Below, piece after piece: positions 26,032 through 35,151 of a stretch of DNA of 64,000 nt (position 1 is its first letter; each line of letters opens with the position of its first letter). The stretch spans positions 186,001 through 250,000 of the forward strand of contig NZ_WQCG01000004.1 in assembly GCF_013032505.1 (NCBI RefSeq), in the 5' to 3' direction. The position numbers and the translations under genes are program-made. The DNA comes from Ruegeria atlantica (GTDB taxonomy: Bacteria; Pseudomonadota; Alphaproteobacteria; Rhodobacterales; Rhodobacteraceae). Under the pieces are notes generated by a model, which ran no database searches, was not told where the DNA came from, and was given only the letters and a program-made list of their open reading frames with translations.

Positions 26032-26795
26032 CGCCCAAACTACCTGACGTATTTCTTCAAGTCCCGTTGGCGCACCGGGCGCTGCATGACAAAGAAGACC
26101 ACCGCCCGGAAAACAGCCGGGCGGCCATTCGGGCTGCTGTCGACGCCGGTTATGGGATCGAGATTGATCTGCAACGAACCTCGGATAACCGGGCTATGGT
26201 GTTTCATGACTATGACATGACCCGCCTGACCGGGCAGCCCGGACCGATCCAGCAGATCACTTCGGCGCAGGCGTCAGGCACCACTCTGCTGCACGCAGAT
26301 GATGGCATCCCGACGTTGGATGAGGTTCTGCAGATCGTGGCGGGCAAGGTCCCGCTGCTGATCGAGTTCAAGGATCAGGACGGCGCGATGGGCACATCCG
26401 TAGGCCCAATGGAACAAGACGCAGTGCGCGCCTTACAGGGCTATACGGGTCCGGTGGCGGTTATGTCGTTTAATCCTAATTCGGTTGCGGAACTGGCGCG
26501 GTTGGCACCGCACCTGCCGCGCGGCATCGTGACAGGTTCCTACCAGCCAAAGGTAGAACTTTTACCCCAGAGCGTCTGTGACCATCTGCGCGACATTCCC
26601 GATTTCGACCGAGTCGGTGCCAGCTTCATCAGTCACGAGGTCGAAGACCTTGAACGCCCTCGCGTAGCCGACCTGAAGGCGCGCGGCGTACCGATCTTGT
26701 GTTGGACTGTGCGATCGCCTGAACAAGAGGCAAAAGCCCGCGCAATTGCCGACAATGTGACCTTCGAAGGCTACCAGGCCGCTCATCCGGGTTGA
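26028..26795 (+). CDS. Glycerophosphodiester phosphodiesterase
   Basis: A 255-residue GDPD-family enzyme that splits deacylated phospholipids into glycerol-3-phosphate and an alcohol. The catalytic signature is clear: AHRALHDKEDHRPENS (16-31) with the metal/catalytic His and the Glu, then EIDLQRTSD and MVFHDYDMTRLTG with the second His. The absence of a signal peptide places it in the cytosol. It overlaps the RidA-like gene by 4 bases, and the next gene starts 45 bases on. Confidence 0.9.
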   Translation: MTPKLPDVFLQVPLAHRALHDKEDHRPENSRAAIRAAVDAGYGIEIDLQRTSDNRAMVFHDYDMTRLTGQPGPIQQITSAQASGTTLLHADDGIPTLDEVLQIVAGKVPLLIEFKDQDGAMGTSVGPMEQDAVRALQGYTGPVAVMSFNPNSVAELARLAPHLPRGIVTGSYQPKVELLPQSVCDHLRDIPDFDRVGASFISHEVEDLERPRVADLKARGVPILCWTVRSPEQEAKARAIADNVTFEGYQAAHPG

Positions 26796-26840
26796 ACCGA
26801 CCCTGCGACGTCACAGATAAAGGTCTGACGCGGAGGACAA

Positions 26841-28028
26841 ATGGATCAGGCGCAGATTGAGGTTCGGGTACTAAGCTCATTGTCGCAGATATCTGCGGCG
26901 GATTGGGATAGCTGCGCCTGCCCCGAGGTCGTAGACGGCGGGCGACCGTTTGATCCGTTCACTACGCATCGGTTCCTTCTTGCATTGGAACACAGTGGCT
27001 CGGTCGGACGCGGCACCGGATGGCAGCCGCAATACCTGACGGCTTATCTCGACGGCATGCTGGTCGCGGCGGCTCCGATGTATGCAAAATCCCACAGTCA
27101 GGGTGAATACATATTCGACCACAATTGGGCCCATGCTTATGAGAACGCCGGTGGGCGTTACTATCCCAAGCTTCAGATCGCAGTTCCGTTCACCCCGGCC
27201 ACCGGGCGCAGGTTTCTGGTTCGTCCCGGGTATGAGGCAATGGGCATGTCGGCCCTGGTGCAGGGGGCGGTGCAACTAGCCGCGGACAATCAGGTGTCTT
27301 CGATTCACGCGACCTTCTGCACCGAGGATGAGGCGCTGGCAGGCCAGCAGATGGGCCTGATGCTGCGCCATTCTCAGCAGTTTCACTGGCTGAATGATGA
27401 TTATGCTGATTTTGGCGGGTTTCTTGCGGCTTTATCTTCGCGCAAGCGCAAAAACATCCGGAAAGAACGTGCGCAGGCCAACGATTTTGGCGGCGAGGTT
27501 CGCACACTGTCAGGGGATGATCTGCGCCGCGAACACTGGGACGCTTTCTGGCAATTCTATCAGGACACCGGATCGCGGAAATGGGGTGTGCCTTACCTGA
27601 CCCGCCAGTTCTTTGATATTGCACATGAAACCATGGCGGGTGACATGGCCTTGATTCTGGCAGAGAGGGACGGGCACGCAATTGCCGGTGCGCTTAATTT
27701 CATAGGCCGCGAGACGCTCTTTGGTCGCTATTGGGGCTGCACCGAGCATCACGCCTGCCTGCATTTTGAATTGTGCTATTATAGGGCGATCGACTTTGCC
27801 ATCGCGGAAGGTCTGGCACGGGTCGAAGCAGGCGCGCAGGGTGAACACAAGCTGGCGCGAGGTTATCTGCCCACGTACACGCATAGCTTGCATTGGGTCA
27901 ATGACCCGGGCTTTGCCGATGCGATAAAGAAATATCTGGACGCCGAGGCCCACGCAGTGGGAGAAGAGATCGAGATTCTGACGGATTACGGTCCGTTCAG
28001 AAAATCGAATCCGGAGGAACAGCAATGA
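26841..28028 (+). CDS. FemAB-like GNAT-fold protein (peptidogalycan-type, DUF482)
   Basis: A 395-residue protein of the FemAB-like PF04339 group, predicted double GNAT-fold acyltransferases of unknown substrate. Typical segments are [28 protein letters not shown] (about 100-127), [13 protein letters not shown] (about 195-207) and [17 protein letters not shown] (about 287-303), with [12 protein letters not shown] near the end. CGGAGG stands 5 bases before the ATG. The last bases overlap the pterin dehydratase start. Some annotations call such proteins peptidoglycan-modifying, but this is unproven. Confidence 0.85.
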   Translation: MDQAQIEVRVLSSLSQISAADWDSCACPEVVDGGRPFDPFTTHRFLLALEHSGSVGRGTGWQPQYLTAYLDGMLVAAAPMYAKSHSQGEYIFDHNWAHAYENAGGRYYPKLQIAVPFTPATGRRFLVRPGYEAMGMSALVQGAVQLAADNQVSSIHATFCTEDEALAGQQMGLMLRHSQQFHWLNDDYADFGGFLAALSSRKRKNIRKERAQANDFGGEVRTLSGDDLRREHWDAFWQFYQDTGSRKWGVPYLTRQFFDIAHETMAGDMALILAERDGHAIAGALNFIGRETLFGRYWGCTEHHACLHFELCYYRAIDFAIAEGLARVEAGAQGEHKLARGYLPTYTHSLHWVNDPGFADAIKKYLDAEAHAVGEEIEILTDYGPFRKSNPEEQQ

Positions 28029-28318
28029 CGGAACTATTGTCGACCGAAACTCGCGGCCCTCTTCTTGATCCGCTGTTCGACAACGGCTGGACCATGGTCA
28101 CGGACCGGGACGCGATCACCAAGACCTTCATTTTCGAGGATTTTGTCCACGCCTTTGGCTGGATGACCCAGGTGGCGATCTTTGCCGAGAAATGGAACCA
28201 TCACCCAGAATGGTCAAACGTGTACCGCACGGTCGAGGTGGTCCTGTCCACACATGATGTTGGTGGGTTATCGTCGCTGGACGCCAAGTTGGCGCGAAAA
28301 ATGGACAGCCTCGTCTAA
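28025..28318 (+). CDS. phhB: 4a-hydroxytetrahydrobiopterin dehydratase
   Basis: A 97-residue pterin-4a-carbinolamine dehydratase, which regenerates dihydropterin after aromatic amino-acid hydroxylation and has also been linked to molybdopterin enzymes. The active-site signature [18 protein letters not shown] (about 57-74) is intact, with the paired histidines and WSNVY. The start lies inside the previous gene (GGAGGAACAGCAATG). No phenylalanine hydroxylase gene is close by. Confidence 0.92.
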   Translation: MTELLSTETRGPLLDPLFDNGWTMVTDRDAITKTFIFEDFVHAFGWMTQVAIFAEKWNHHPEWSNVYRTVEVVLSTHDVGGLSSLDAKLARKMDSLV

Positions 28319-28623
28319 CGGTCTCCTCTGGAGCCCATACCGCCGGCCAGAGAAGCGATTTCACCAAGACGTCGGAAATCGGCGGGTGTGACCGTGCCGT
28401 TACTAACGTCGATGTCTCGTGGAATTCCGGTTGTCCGATTCCCAACCGATCGAACGCTTCGCGCCGCTGGATTGATGTCCAAACAACGCGTATCATAGCA
28501 CGTCAGGCCCGCAGTATTGATCTGGATCCGGGCTTGACCGTCCGGTCCGGTCACCACAGGGGCTTGCTGCGTATCACAGGCGGCAAGAAACCCCAGAATG
28601 CCGAGGGCTATCCACTTTTTCAT
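28315..28623 (-). CDS. Small hypothetical lipoprotein
   Basis: A 102-residue protein with a lipoprotein signal peptide ([16 protein letters not shown], lipid-modified Cys16). The mature part has two further cysteines (TCYDTRC, about 41-47) that could form a disulfide, and a polar tail. No family recognised. It converges on phhB with a 4-base overlap and follows the EF-hand gene by 33 bases on the same strand. Confidence 0.65.
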   Translation of the reverse strand: MKKWIALGILGFLAACDTQQAPVVTGPDGQARIQINTAGLTCYDTRCLDINPAARSVRSVGNRTTGIPRDIDVSNGTVTPADFRRLGEIASLAGGMGSRGDR

Positions 28624-28656
28624 ACCACGCTCCTATCGTTCAACCCGGTTGTTCGA

Positions 28657-29004
28657 TCAATTCAACTGGCCGTTTCCGTCCTGATCGGCGGTAGAAAAAT
28701 CATCGCCCATCTGCCGGTCATACTCTGATCGTGAGATAAAGCTGTCGTTGTTGCGGTCAACGTTTTGAAACTGCTTTATGTCCAAGAACGGCTTGGCCTC
28801 TTCCAGACCCAGCGTTCCGTTCTTGTCTTCGTCCATTGCCTGAAAGGCATAATCCGAAAAGGCGTTGAACTCGTCCTTGGACAGGAAGCCGTCATTATTT
28901 GCATCAATTGCATTCAGTTGTTTTTCATGCAGCTCGGCCACGGTTTCCGCAAAGGTTGCACTGGCCAAAACTATCGCTGTTGCCGTCAAAATCGCTGTTT
29001 TCAT
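28657..29004 (-). CDS. Secreted EF-hand calcium-binding protein
   Basis: A 115-residue exported protein: signal peptide (MKTAILTATAIVLASATFA), then EF-hand loops DANNDGFLSKDE, DEDKNGTLGLEE and DRNNDSFISRSE, and a final DQDGNGQLN that stops before the twelfth loop position. Each of the first three has the Asp/Asn/Gly/Glu spacing needed for calcium. The start at 29004 is the last of three consecutive ATGs; AAGGGA lies 5 bases before it. It follows a glycine-rich lipoprotein gene by 13 bases, and the set is probably co-transcribed. Function beyond calcium binding in the periplasm is unknown. Confidence 0.82.
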   Translation of the reverse strand: MKTAILTATAIVLASATFAETVAELHEKQLNAIDANNDGFLSKDEFNAFSDYAFQAMDEDKNGTLGLEEAKPFLDIKQFQNVDRNNDSFISRSEYDRQMGDDFSTADQDGNGQLN

Positions 29005-29017
29005 CATCATTCCCTTC

Positions 29018-29263
29018 TCAGCACGCGAAACGCTGGCCCGAGGCGCCACCGGCCACAGCGCCTGCCGCAGTAAGGATGTCTTTGCCCGTGCCTCCGCCGA
29101 ATTGATTGCCGATCGCGCCACCGATCAGCGCGCCGCCCAACGTGCCGCCGAGGCAGGCAATTTCATGCTGCCGCGCCTGCTGTTGTTGAGGTGTCGGAGC
29201 AGGGCCACACGCGGCCAGTGCACCCGTGGCACCCAGAATGACTGTGATGATTTTGAGCTTCAT
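29018..29263 (-). CDS. Glycine-zipper lipoprotein
   Basis: An 81-residue small lipoprotein. The signal ends at LAAC (Cys19), then a Gln-rich linker and a glycine-zipper segment (GGTLGGALIGGAIGNQFGGG) of the kind that inserts into membranes or packs in oligomers. The protein ends in a cysteine. GGGAG precedes the ATG at 29263. A longer frame start at 29320 is unlikely because it would bury the signal peptide. Confidence 0.72.
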   Translation of the reverse strand: MKLKIITVILGATGALAACGPAPTPQQQQARQHEIACLGGTLGGALIGGAIGNQFGGGTGKDILTAAGAVAGGASGQRFAC

Positions 29264-29367
29264 CAAAAAAACTCCCTGAAAGACTGGGCCAAGTATCGAC
29301 CCATCAGGAATTCGCATCAAGTGAAATAGGGTTAACGTGGCCCCGGCCGAACCGGGGCCCGAGTGAC

Positions 29368-29853
29368 TTAGATGGCCTCAAGCAGACCCTCGCCCGCCGA
29401 AATCTCGCAGGCACCAGGGTTTTCTTCAAGGTTCAGCGCAACGACTTTGCCATCTTCGACCAACATCGCATAGCGTTTTGAACGCGCAATCAGTCCGACG
29501 GGAGGGGCGTCGAAATCCATGCCGATAGCTTTGGTAAACTCGGACGCGGCGTCGGCCAGCATGGTTAGACCGGCAGCTGTCGCGCCAGTAGCTTCGCCCC
29601 ATGCGTTCATTACAAAGGGATCGTTGACCGAGATGCAGATGATCTCGTCCACGCCCTTTGCGTCGAACTGTTCCTTGGTGCGCATAAAGCTGGGCACGTG
29701 GGCTGAGTGGCAGGTCGGCGTGAATGCACCGGGTACCGCAAATAGCACAACTTTGCGGCCTTTGGTCTTGTCCGAAATCCGAACCTCTTCGGGTCCTTCT
29801 GCCCCCATTTGAGTCAACGTTGCGTCGGGAAGCGTATCACCGGTTGAAATCAT
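29368..29853 (-). CDS. Peroxiredoxin, Prx5 family
   Basis: A 161-residue thiol peroxidase that reduces hydrogen peroxide or organic peroxides. The peroxidatic Cys48 lies in AVPGAFTPTCHSAHVPSF, the exact Prx5 motif, and the downstream SVNDPFVMNAWG is typical of Prx5/glutaredoxin-dependent types. The ATG at 29853 has GGAGGAAC just upstream; the open frame extends further but lacks a better start. It faces a ferredoxin-reductase-like gene divergently across about 100 bases. Confidence 0.92.
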   Translation of the reverse strand: MISTGDTLPDATLTQMGAEGPEEVRISDKTKGRKVVLFAVPGAFTPTCHSAHVPSFMRTKEQFDAKGVDEIICISVNDPFVMNAWGEATGATAAGLTMLADAASEFTKAIGMDFDAPPVGLIARSKRYAMLVEDGKVVALNLEENPGACEISAGEGLLEAI

Positions 29854-29952
29854 CTTGTTCCTCCTGTCGATTGGATTTGCAGAGTCGGCCTCAGCCGCAA
29901 TATAGGTGAGCCAGTGAATGAAACCACGGGAATTTGACGGGGCAGAACGAAG

Positions 29953-31164
29953 ATGAGCCATATTGTTGTGATCGGAGCCGGGCAGGCGGGATCATCCCTT
30001 GTTGCGAGGCTGCGTAAGGACGGGTTTGAAGGCGACATCACGTTGATTGGTGCTGAACCGCACCTGCCTTACCAAAGACCGCCCCTGTCTAAGGCTTATC
30101 TGTTGGGTGAGATGGAACTTGAACGCCTGTTCCTGCGCCCTGAAAGCTTTTATGCCGACAACAACATCACCCTGCGTCTAGGTCAGCGCGTGACCGCGAT
30201 CGACCCGCAGGCCAAGACTGTTTCGCTGGGCGACGAAGTGATTGCGTATGACGAACTGGCCCTGACAACCGGTTCTGATCCGCGTTACCTGCCTGCGGCC
30301 ATTGGCGGTGACCTTGAAGGGGTCCATGTCGTACGCGACCTGACCCATATCGACGAGATGGAGCCACGCGTGACGGAAGGTGCGCGCGCTCTGATTGTGG
30401 GTGGTGGCTATATCGGGCTTGAAGCGGCTGCGGTTTGCGCCAAGCGCGGGGTCAAGGTCACACTGGTCGAGATGGCAGAGCGTATTTTGCAACGCGTTGC
30501 GGCGCCGGAAACCAGCGATTACTTCCGTGCTTTGCATACCGAATACGGTGCCGACATCCGTGAAGGCGTCGGACTGGATCGTCTGGTGGGCCGCGACGGC
30601 AAAGTCACCGGAGCCGTCCTGACCGATGGCACCGAGCTTGAAGTCGATTTCGTCGTGGTTGGTGTGGGCATTGCACCGTCGACCCAACTGGCCGAGATGG
30701 CTGGGCTGGAACTGGACAACGGCATCAAAACGGACGCTCATGGCCGCACGTCTGATCCGTCGATCTGGGCTGCGGGCGATTGTGCGTCCTTCCCGCATGG
30801 CAGTAGCCGCATCCGGCTGGAAAGCGTTCCGAACGCAATTGATCAGGCCGAAATCGTAGCGCAGAACATGCTGGGTGCCGCTAAGGACTATGTGGCAACG
30901 CCCTGGTTCTGGTCAGACCAGTATGATGTCAAATTGCAAATTGCGGGTCTAAATACCGGGTATGACCGTGTCGTGACCCGTAAGGGTGAAGGGCAGACGG
31001 TGTCCTTCTGGTACTACGAAGGCGATCAGTTGATTGCGGTAGATGCCATGAACGACCCGCGCGCTTACATGGTCGGAAAACGCCTGATAGACGCGGGCAA
31101 GACTGCCGATCCGACGGTCGTGGCAGACCCAGACGCGGACCTGAAACCGTTGCTCAAAGCGTGA
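29953..31164 (+). CDS. Ferredoxin/rubredoxin reductase-type FAD-dependent oxidoreductase
   Basis: A 403-residue flavoprotein of the putidaredoxin/rhodocoxin reductase type. It has an FAD motif GAGQAGSSL (8-16), PLSKAYLLGE, a second dinucleotide motif IVGGGYIGLEAA (about 149-160) for NADH, and the WAAGDCASFPHG FAD segment (about 274-285), then the C-terminal reductase dimer domain with WFWSDQYDVKLQ. Such enzymes pass electrons from NADH to a small ferredoxin serving an oxygenase. No such partner is adjacent. Its stop overlaps the rsmD start (GTGA). Confidence 0.9.
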   Translation: MSHIVVIGAGQAGSSLVARLRKDGFEGDITLIGAEPHLPYQRPPLSKAYLLGEMELERLFLRPESFYADNNITLRLGQRVTAIDPQAKTVSLGDEVIAYDELALTTGSDPRYLPAAIGGDLEGVHVVRDLTHIDEMEPRVTEGARALIVGGGYIGLEAAAVCAKRGVKVTLVEMAERILQRVAAPETSDYFRALHTEYGADIREGVGLDRLVGRDGKVTGAVLTDGTELEVDFVVVGVGIAPSTQLAEMAGLELDNGIKTDAHGRTSDPSIWAAGDCASFPHGSSRIRLESVPNAIDQAEIVAQNMLGAAKDYVATPWFWSDQYDVKLQIAGLNTGYDRVVTRKGEGQTVSFWYYEGDQLIAVDAMNDPRAYMVGKRLIDAGKTADPTVVADPDADLKPLLKA

Positions 31165-31721
31165 GGATCATCGCCGGAGATTTCCGAGGCCGTGCCTTGG
31201 CTTCGGTCGGCAAAGGTGATGCCGCAGCGCACCTGCGCCCCACCACGGACCGGGTGCGCGAAAGCCTGTTCAACGTGCTGAGCCATCAGATCGACTTTGA
31301 TGGGCTGCGTGTTCTCGACCTGTTTGCCGGTACCGGCGCATTGGGGCTAGAGGCGCTCTCGCGCGGTGCGGCGCATGTGACGTTTGTGGATGACGGGCGT
31401 GTAGCACAGGGGTTGATCCGCAAGAACATTGATCTGACGCGCAGCGCTGACCGCACGGACCTGATCCGTCGCGACGCGACACGCTTGAGCGAGAATACAA
31501 ACGCGCCCTATGATCTGATCTTTCTGGATCCACCATACGGAAAGGGGCTCGGTCAAAATGCCGTTGCGGCCTTGTCCAACGGCTGGATCGCTGATGGCGC
31601 ACTGATCGTGTGGGAGGAAAACGCCCCAATGCAGCCGCCCGAAGGTTTCACTCTGCAAGACAGCCGAAAATACGGCGACACGCATATAACGCTGATGTGG
31701 AACGGCGATCCGGATGCATGA
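31161..31721 (+). CDS. rsmD: 16S rRNA (guanine(966)-N2)-methyltransferase
   Basis: A 186-residue RsmD that methylates G966 in 16S rRNA during small-subunit assembly. It begins MRIIAGDFRGR (GTG start), with LRPTTDRVRESLFN (about 26-39), the SAM loop VLDLFAGTGALGLEA and the catalytic DPPYGKG. All family marks are intact. It is coupled to both neighbours by short overlaps. Confidence 0.94.
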   Translation: MRIIAGDFRGRALASVGKGDAAAHLRPTTDRVRESLFNVLSHQIDFDGLRVLDLFAGTGALGLEALSRGAAHVTFVDDGRVAQGLIRKNIDLTRSADRTDLIRRDATRLSENTNAPYDLIFLDPPYGKGLGQNAVAALSNGWIADGALIVWEENAPMQPPEGFTLQDSRKYGDTHITLMWNGDPDA

Positions 31722-32349
31722 TCTGGTGATCTTCGATTGCGACGGCGTTCTGGTCGACAGTGAGCCGTTGTCCAATCAGGTGATGGTCGCGAACTTTGCC
31801 CGACATGGACTGTCCTTGACGGAAGAAGATTGCCACAGGATTTTCACCGGCAAAAGCATGCCGGAAGTGCGGGACACCGCGCTCGGTTTGGGTGCTAGCC
31901 TGCCTGAGAACTGGGTTGAGGAATTCGATGCAGAAACCGATGCCCGCCTGAGGCAAGGTGTCCCTTTGGTTCCCGGCGTTGGGGAATTGATAACGCTTTT
32001 GGATGAGCGGGGAATACCTTTCTGCGTTGCTTCCAATGGTGGGCCGGACAAAATGCGAGTCACGCTGGGGCAGAATGGCCTTTGGGATCGCTTCAAGGAC
32101 GTGATGTTCTCGGCCTATACGTTGGGTGTTGGCAAACCCGACCCAACCATGTTTCTGACTGCAGCGCGCCACTTCGGGGCCAAGTCGCCGGTCGTGATCG
32201 AAGACAGCGCCAGCGGTGCCACAGCAGCAATCCGCGCCGGTATGCGGTGCCTGGGCTATGCAGCGCATGATGATGGCGCGCAACTTGCCAGAATTGGAGC
32301 TGAGGTCTTTTCCGATATGACCGAGGTTCCGACCCTTTTGGGAATCTGA
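31714..32349 (+). CDS. HAD-superfamily sugar-phosphate-type phosphatase
   Basis: A 211-residue HAD hydrolase with motif I FDCDGVLVDSEP (7-18, Asp nucleophile), motif II VASNGG, motif III GKPDPTMF and motif IV VIEDSASG. The VDSEPLSN start and alpha-helical cap fit the phosphoglycolate phosphatase/beta-phosphoglucomutase subgroup; the substrate cannot be read from sequence. It overlaps rsmD by 8 bases. Confidence 0.88.
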   Translation: MHDLVIFDCDGVLVDSEPLSNQVMVANFARHGLSLTEEDCHRIFTGKSMPEVRDTALGLGASLPENWVEEFDAETDARLRQGVPLVPGVGELITLLDERGIPFCVASNGGPDKMRVTLGQNGLWDRFKDVMFSAYTLGVGKPDPTMFLTAARHFGAKSPVVIEDSASGATAAIRAGMRCLGYAAHDDGAQLARIGAEVFSDMTEVPTLLGI

Positions 32350-32372
32350 ACTGACCATGGTAAGCTCGGCCC

Positions 32373-32552
32373 ATGGACCGCGCTTTGACCTCACCTCTCT
32401 GGACACCTTCGAAGGACGCCGAAGCCCGCACCGGCCCTGAGCCTAAGCCAACGCGCGCGCCTGTCTTCATTCACGATGCAATCACACCGTGGGGGTCAGA
32501 GACATTGCTGCTGAAACTCCTGCGCGAACAGGCCGCCGATCAGGACGAATAG
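32373..32552 (+). CDS. Small hypothetical protein, 59 residues
   Basis: An open frame beginning MDRALTSPLWTPSKDAE and ending in a helical LLKLLREQAADQDE. It fills the space between the phosphatase gene and convergent map and ends 13 bases inside the map gene. The mixture of conserved-looking tryptophans, a Pro-rich middle and a helical tail looks like a real small protein, but there is no clear ribosome site and no family I recognise. Confidence 0.45.
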   Translation: MDRALTSPLWTPSKDAEARTGPEPKPTRAPVFIHDAITPWGSETLLLKLLREQAADQDE

Positions 32553-33352
32553 GTCGGATGAAATTTTTCGCCCGGCGACAGGGTGAAAATGTCGACGCCA
32601 TCTGATGTAACGCCCACCGAGTGCTCGAACTGCGCTGACAGCGACTTGTCGCGGGTCACAGCGGTCCAGTCATCGGCCAGCGTTTTCGTCTCAGGGCGAC
32701 CCAGATTCACCATCGGTTCGATGGTGAAGAACATGCCCTCTTCCAGAACCGCGCCGGTGCCCGGACGTCCATAGTGCAGCACGTTCGGCGGCGCGTGGAA
32801 CACGCGGCCCAGTCCGTGACCACAGAAATCACGGACAACGCTCATCCGGTGCGCCTCGACATAGGCCTGAATGGCGTGACCGATATCGCCGAACGTATTG
32901 CCCGGCTTGACCGCTTCGATGCCCTTGAACAGCGCATCATGCGTCACTTGGATCAGACGTTCGGCCTTGCGGGGCAGTTTTCCCGCAACATACATGCGCG
33001 AAGTATCGCCGAACCAGCCATCCACGATGACCGTGACATCGATATTCAGGATATCACCATCCTTCAGCCGTTTGTCGCCGGGAATGCCGTGGCAAACCAC
33101 GTGATTCACGCTGATGCAGCTGGCGTGCTGATAGCCTTTGTAGCCAATCGTCGCCGATGTCGCGCCCGCATCCTCGACCATCTGCGTGATCATGCCGTCA
33201 AGCGCCCCAGTGGTCTGGCCCGGAAAAACATGTTCTGCGATATCGTCGAGTATCCGCGCGGCCAAGGCCCCTGCGGCGTGCATGCCAGCAAAGTCTCCCT
33301 GTTCGTAAATGCGGATGCCGTCTTTTGTCAGGCGGCCACGATGTTCTTTCAT
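32540..33352 (-). CDS. map: Methionine aminopeptidase, type I
   Basis: A 270-residue Map that removes the initiator methionine from nascent proteins. The metal-binding residues are in place: Asp in NIDVTVIVDGWFGDTSR (two Asp), His in GHGLGRVFH, Glu in FTIEPM and Glu in FEHSVGVT. VNHVVCHGIPGDKRL holds the substrate-binding histidine. Standard length for the type. The ATG at 33352 is the first reasonable one. It converges with the small 59-residue gene. Confidence 0.96.
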   Translation of the reverse strand: MKEHRGRLTKDGIRIYEQGDFAGMHAAGALAARILDDIAEHVFPGQTTGALDGMITQMVEDAGATSATIGYKGYQHASCISVNHVVCHGIPGDKRLKDGDILNIDVTVIVDGWFGDTSRMYVAGKLPRKAERLIQVTHDALFKGIEAVKPGNTFGDIGHAIQAYVEAHRMSVVRDFCGHGLGRVFHAPPNVLHYGRPGTGAVLEEGMFFTIEPMVNLGRPETKTLADDWTAVTRDKSLSAQFEHSVGVTSDGVDIFTLSPGEKFHPTYSS

Positions 33353-33552
33353 CGACGCTAAGCTCCAAATGTTGCGCGCAGCCTGCCTTTTACGCTGCTT
33401 GTGCAGAAAGTTCCAGAGGGTGCGCGTTTGCGGGTGTTAGATGGCGCGGAACGCCCCCAGATCAAGGCTTCAAAGTCTGCCAAATTCGCTCAAAATCATA
33501 ATTTCAGATAGAATGTTGTTTTTTCCCAGTGAGATCGTTTTGGAGGATCGAA

Positions 33553-34368
33553 ATGTCCAGCAATTCTGCCAATTTTGTCGGTGAAATTCCACACCATTAC
33601 GATCAGGGTCTGGGACCGAACATTTTCGAAGACTATGCCGACAGGTTAACCGGGTTGTGTGGCGGCCTTGAAACGGGTCGCGTTCTGGAGCTTGCCGCAG
33701 GAACGGGAATTGTCAGCCGTAAGCTGCGCGACGCGTTAAACCCGTCTGTTTCACTGACGGTTACGGACCTTAATCCGCCCATGTTGGAGATTGCAAAAGC
33801 CAAGCTCGCCGGCAGTGAGAATGTCGAGTTTGCCCAAGCGAACGCAATGGAATTGCCCTTCGAAGACAACAGTTTTGACCTGATCGTTTGCCAGTTTGGC
33901 GTGATGTTCTTTCCGGACAAAACTGCGTCATATCGCGAAGCCGCCCGTGTTCTGAAGCCAGGTGGCCGGTACGTGTTCAATGTATGGAGCGATATGTCCG
34001 AAAACCCGTTTTCCGAGACAGCCCACAAAGCGGCGATGACGTTCTTTCCCGAAAACCCACCCGGGTTCTACAAGGTCCCGTTCCACTACGGCGACCCCGA
34101 CATCGTACACGCGGACCTTGCGGCCGCAGGTTGGGGGACCGTTACGCACGAAACCATCAGGTTGAACAAGCCAATCGCCGACCTTGAGAAATTTGCGACA
34201 GCCCTGGTGTATGGAAATCCGTTGATTGACGAAATCAGAGCGCGCGGAGGCGTCGATCCGGATGCGGTTGTGGCCGAAATGCTGTCGGCGCTGCGGTCCA
34301 GATTTGAGTCCAGTGATATGGTGATGCCCCTTTCAGCTACCCAGTTCGAATGCCGAAACAAGGGGTGA
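33553..34368 (+). CDS. Class I SAM-dependent methyltransferase
   Basis: A 271-residue UbiE/Methyltransf_11-type enzyme with the SAM motif VLELAAGTGIVSR (about 44-56), the acidic LTVTDLNPPMLEIA and the post-I segment FDLIVCQFGVMFFPDK. The substrate is unknown; the full-length N- and C-terminal parts rule out a fragment. The ATG at 33553 follows GGAGG by 6 bases. It has a distant paralog at 49.9-50.7 kb with the same fold. It stands alone between map and convergent sfsA. Confidence 0.85.
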   Translation: MSSNSANFVGEIPHHYDQGLGPNIFEDYADRLTGLCGGLETGRVLELAAGTGIVSRKLRDALNPSVSLTVTDLNPPMLEIAKAKLAGSENVEFAQANAMELPFEDNSFDLIVCQFGVMFFPDKTASYREAARVLKPGGRYVFNVWSDMSENPFSETAHKAAMTFFPENPPGFYKVPFHYGDPDIVHADLAAAGWGTVTHETIRLNKPIADLEKFATALVYGNPLIDEIRARGGVDPDAVVAEMLSALRSRFESSDMVMPLSATQFECRNKG

Positions 34369-34395
34369 ACCGGACCTGACAGGGGGCGAGTGACA

Positions 34396-35112
34396 TTATC
34401 CGGGCAGGTTAAAAGCCCCGAATCGTGTGGTATCCACCCAAACACCGTCGGGCGAAATTTGCGTACCATACACCAATCGCTCGACGCCCTTCGCCTGTGC
34501 CGTCTCAAATGCCGCCGCATAGGCCGGGTCTATATCCGCCGCCAGCGAGAACCGGTCGCAATCGGTGCGTTGCACCAGATACAACATGATCGCGCGATGT
34601 CCTTGGGTCACCATGGCCGTCAGCTCTCCCAGATGTTTGGTACCGCGTGCGGTGACGCTGTCGGGGAATTCTGCCAGATCCGGTTCTCGGGACAGGGTCA
34701 CGCTTTTGACCTCGACATAGGCGTCGGGCAGGCCAGGTTGCGTCAGCAGAAAATCAATACGGCTGTTTTCGCCGTACTTCACCTCGGGACGGACGGTTTC
34801 ATAGGCTGCAAGCTCGGGTATTTCGCCGGCCTGAAGGGCCGCGCGCAGTGCTTTGTTGGGTACCGAGGTGTCAACACCAGTAAAATGCCCGTTCTCATGA
34901 TCGACCAGACGCCAGCCGTATTTCAGTTTTTTCTTCGGGTCGTCGTTGGGTTCCAGCCAGATCTTCTCGCCAGGTTCCGCCAGGCCCATCATTGAACCCG
35001 GATTGGCACAATGGGCGGTTACTTCACGCCCGTCCTCTAACTGGCAATCGGCCAGAAAGCGTTTGTAGCGACGGATCAGGCGGGCGGGGATCAATGGGGT
35101 GGCAAACTTCAT
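34396..35112 (-). CDS. sfsA: Sugar fermentation stimulation protein SfsA
   Basis: A 238-residue SfsA, a predicted nuclease-fold DNA-binding protein. Family stretches are RRYKRFLADCQLEDGREVTAHCANPGSMMGL (about 14-44) and RIDFLLTQPGLPDAYVEVKSVTL (about 117-139), with the nuclease-like D-ExK pattern. Standard length. The molecular role in bacteria is not settled. It converges on the methyltransferase gene. Confidence 0.93.
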   Translation of the reverse strand: MKFATPLIPARLIRRYKRFLADCQLEDGREVTAHCANPGSMMGLAEPGEKIWLEPNDDPKKKLKYGWRLVDHENGHFTGVDTSVPNKALRAALQAGEIPELAAYETVRPEVKYGENSRIDFLLTQPGLPDAYVEVKSVTLSREPDLAEFPDSVTARGTKHLGELTAMVTQGHRAIMLYLVQRTDCDRFSLAADIDPAYAAAFETAQAKGVERLVYGTQISPDGVWVDTTRFGAFNLPG

Positions 35113-35151
35113 GCCACCCGGCTTAACGCCCGCCCGCCCGTATGGGAAGTG

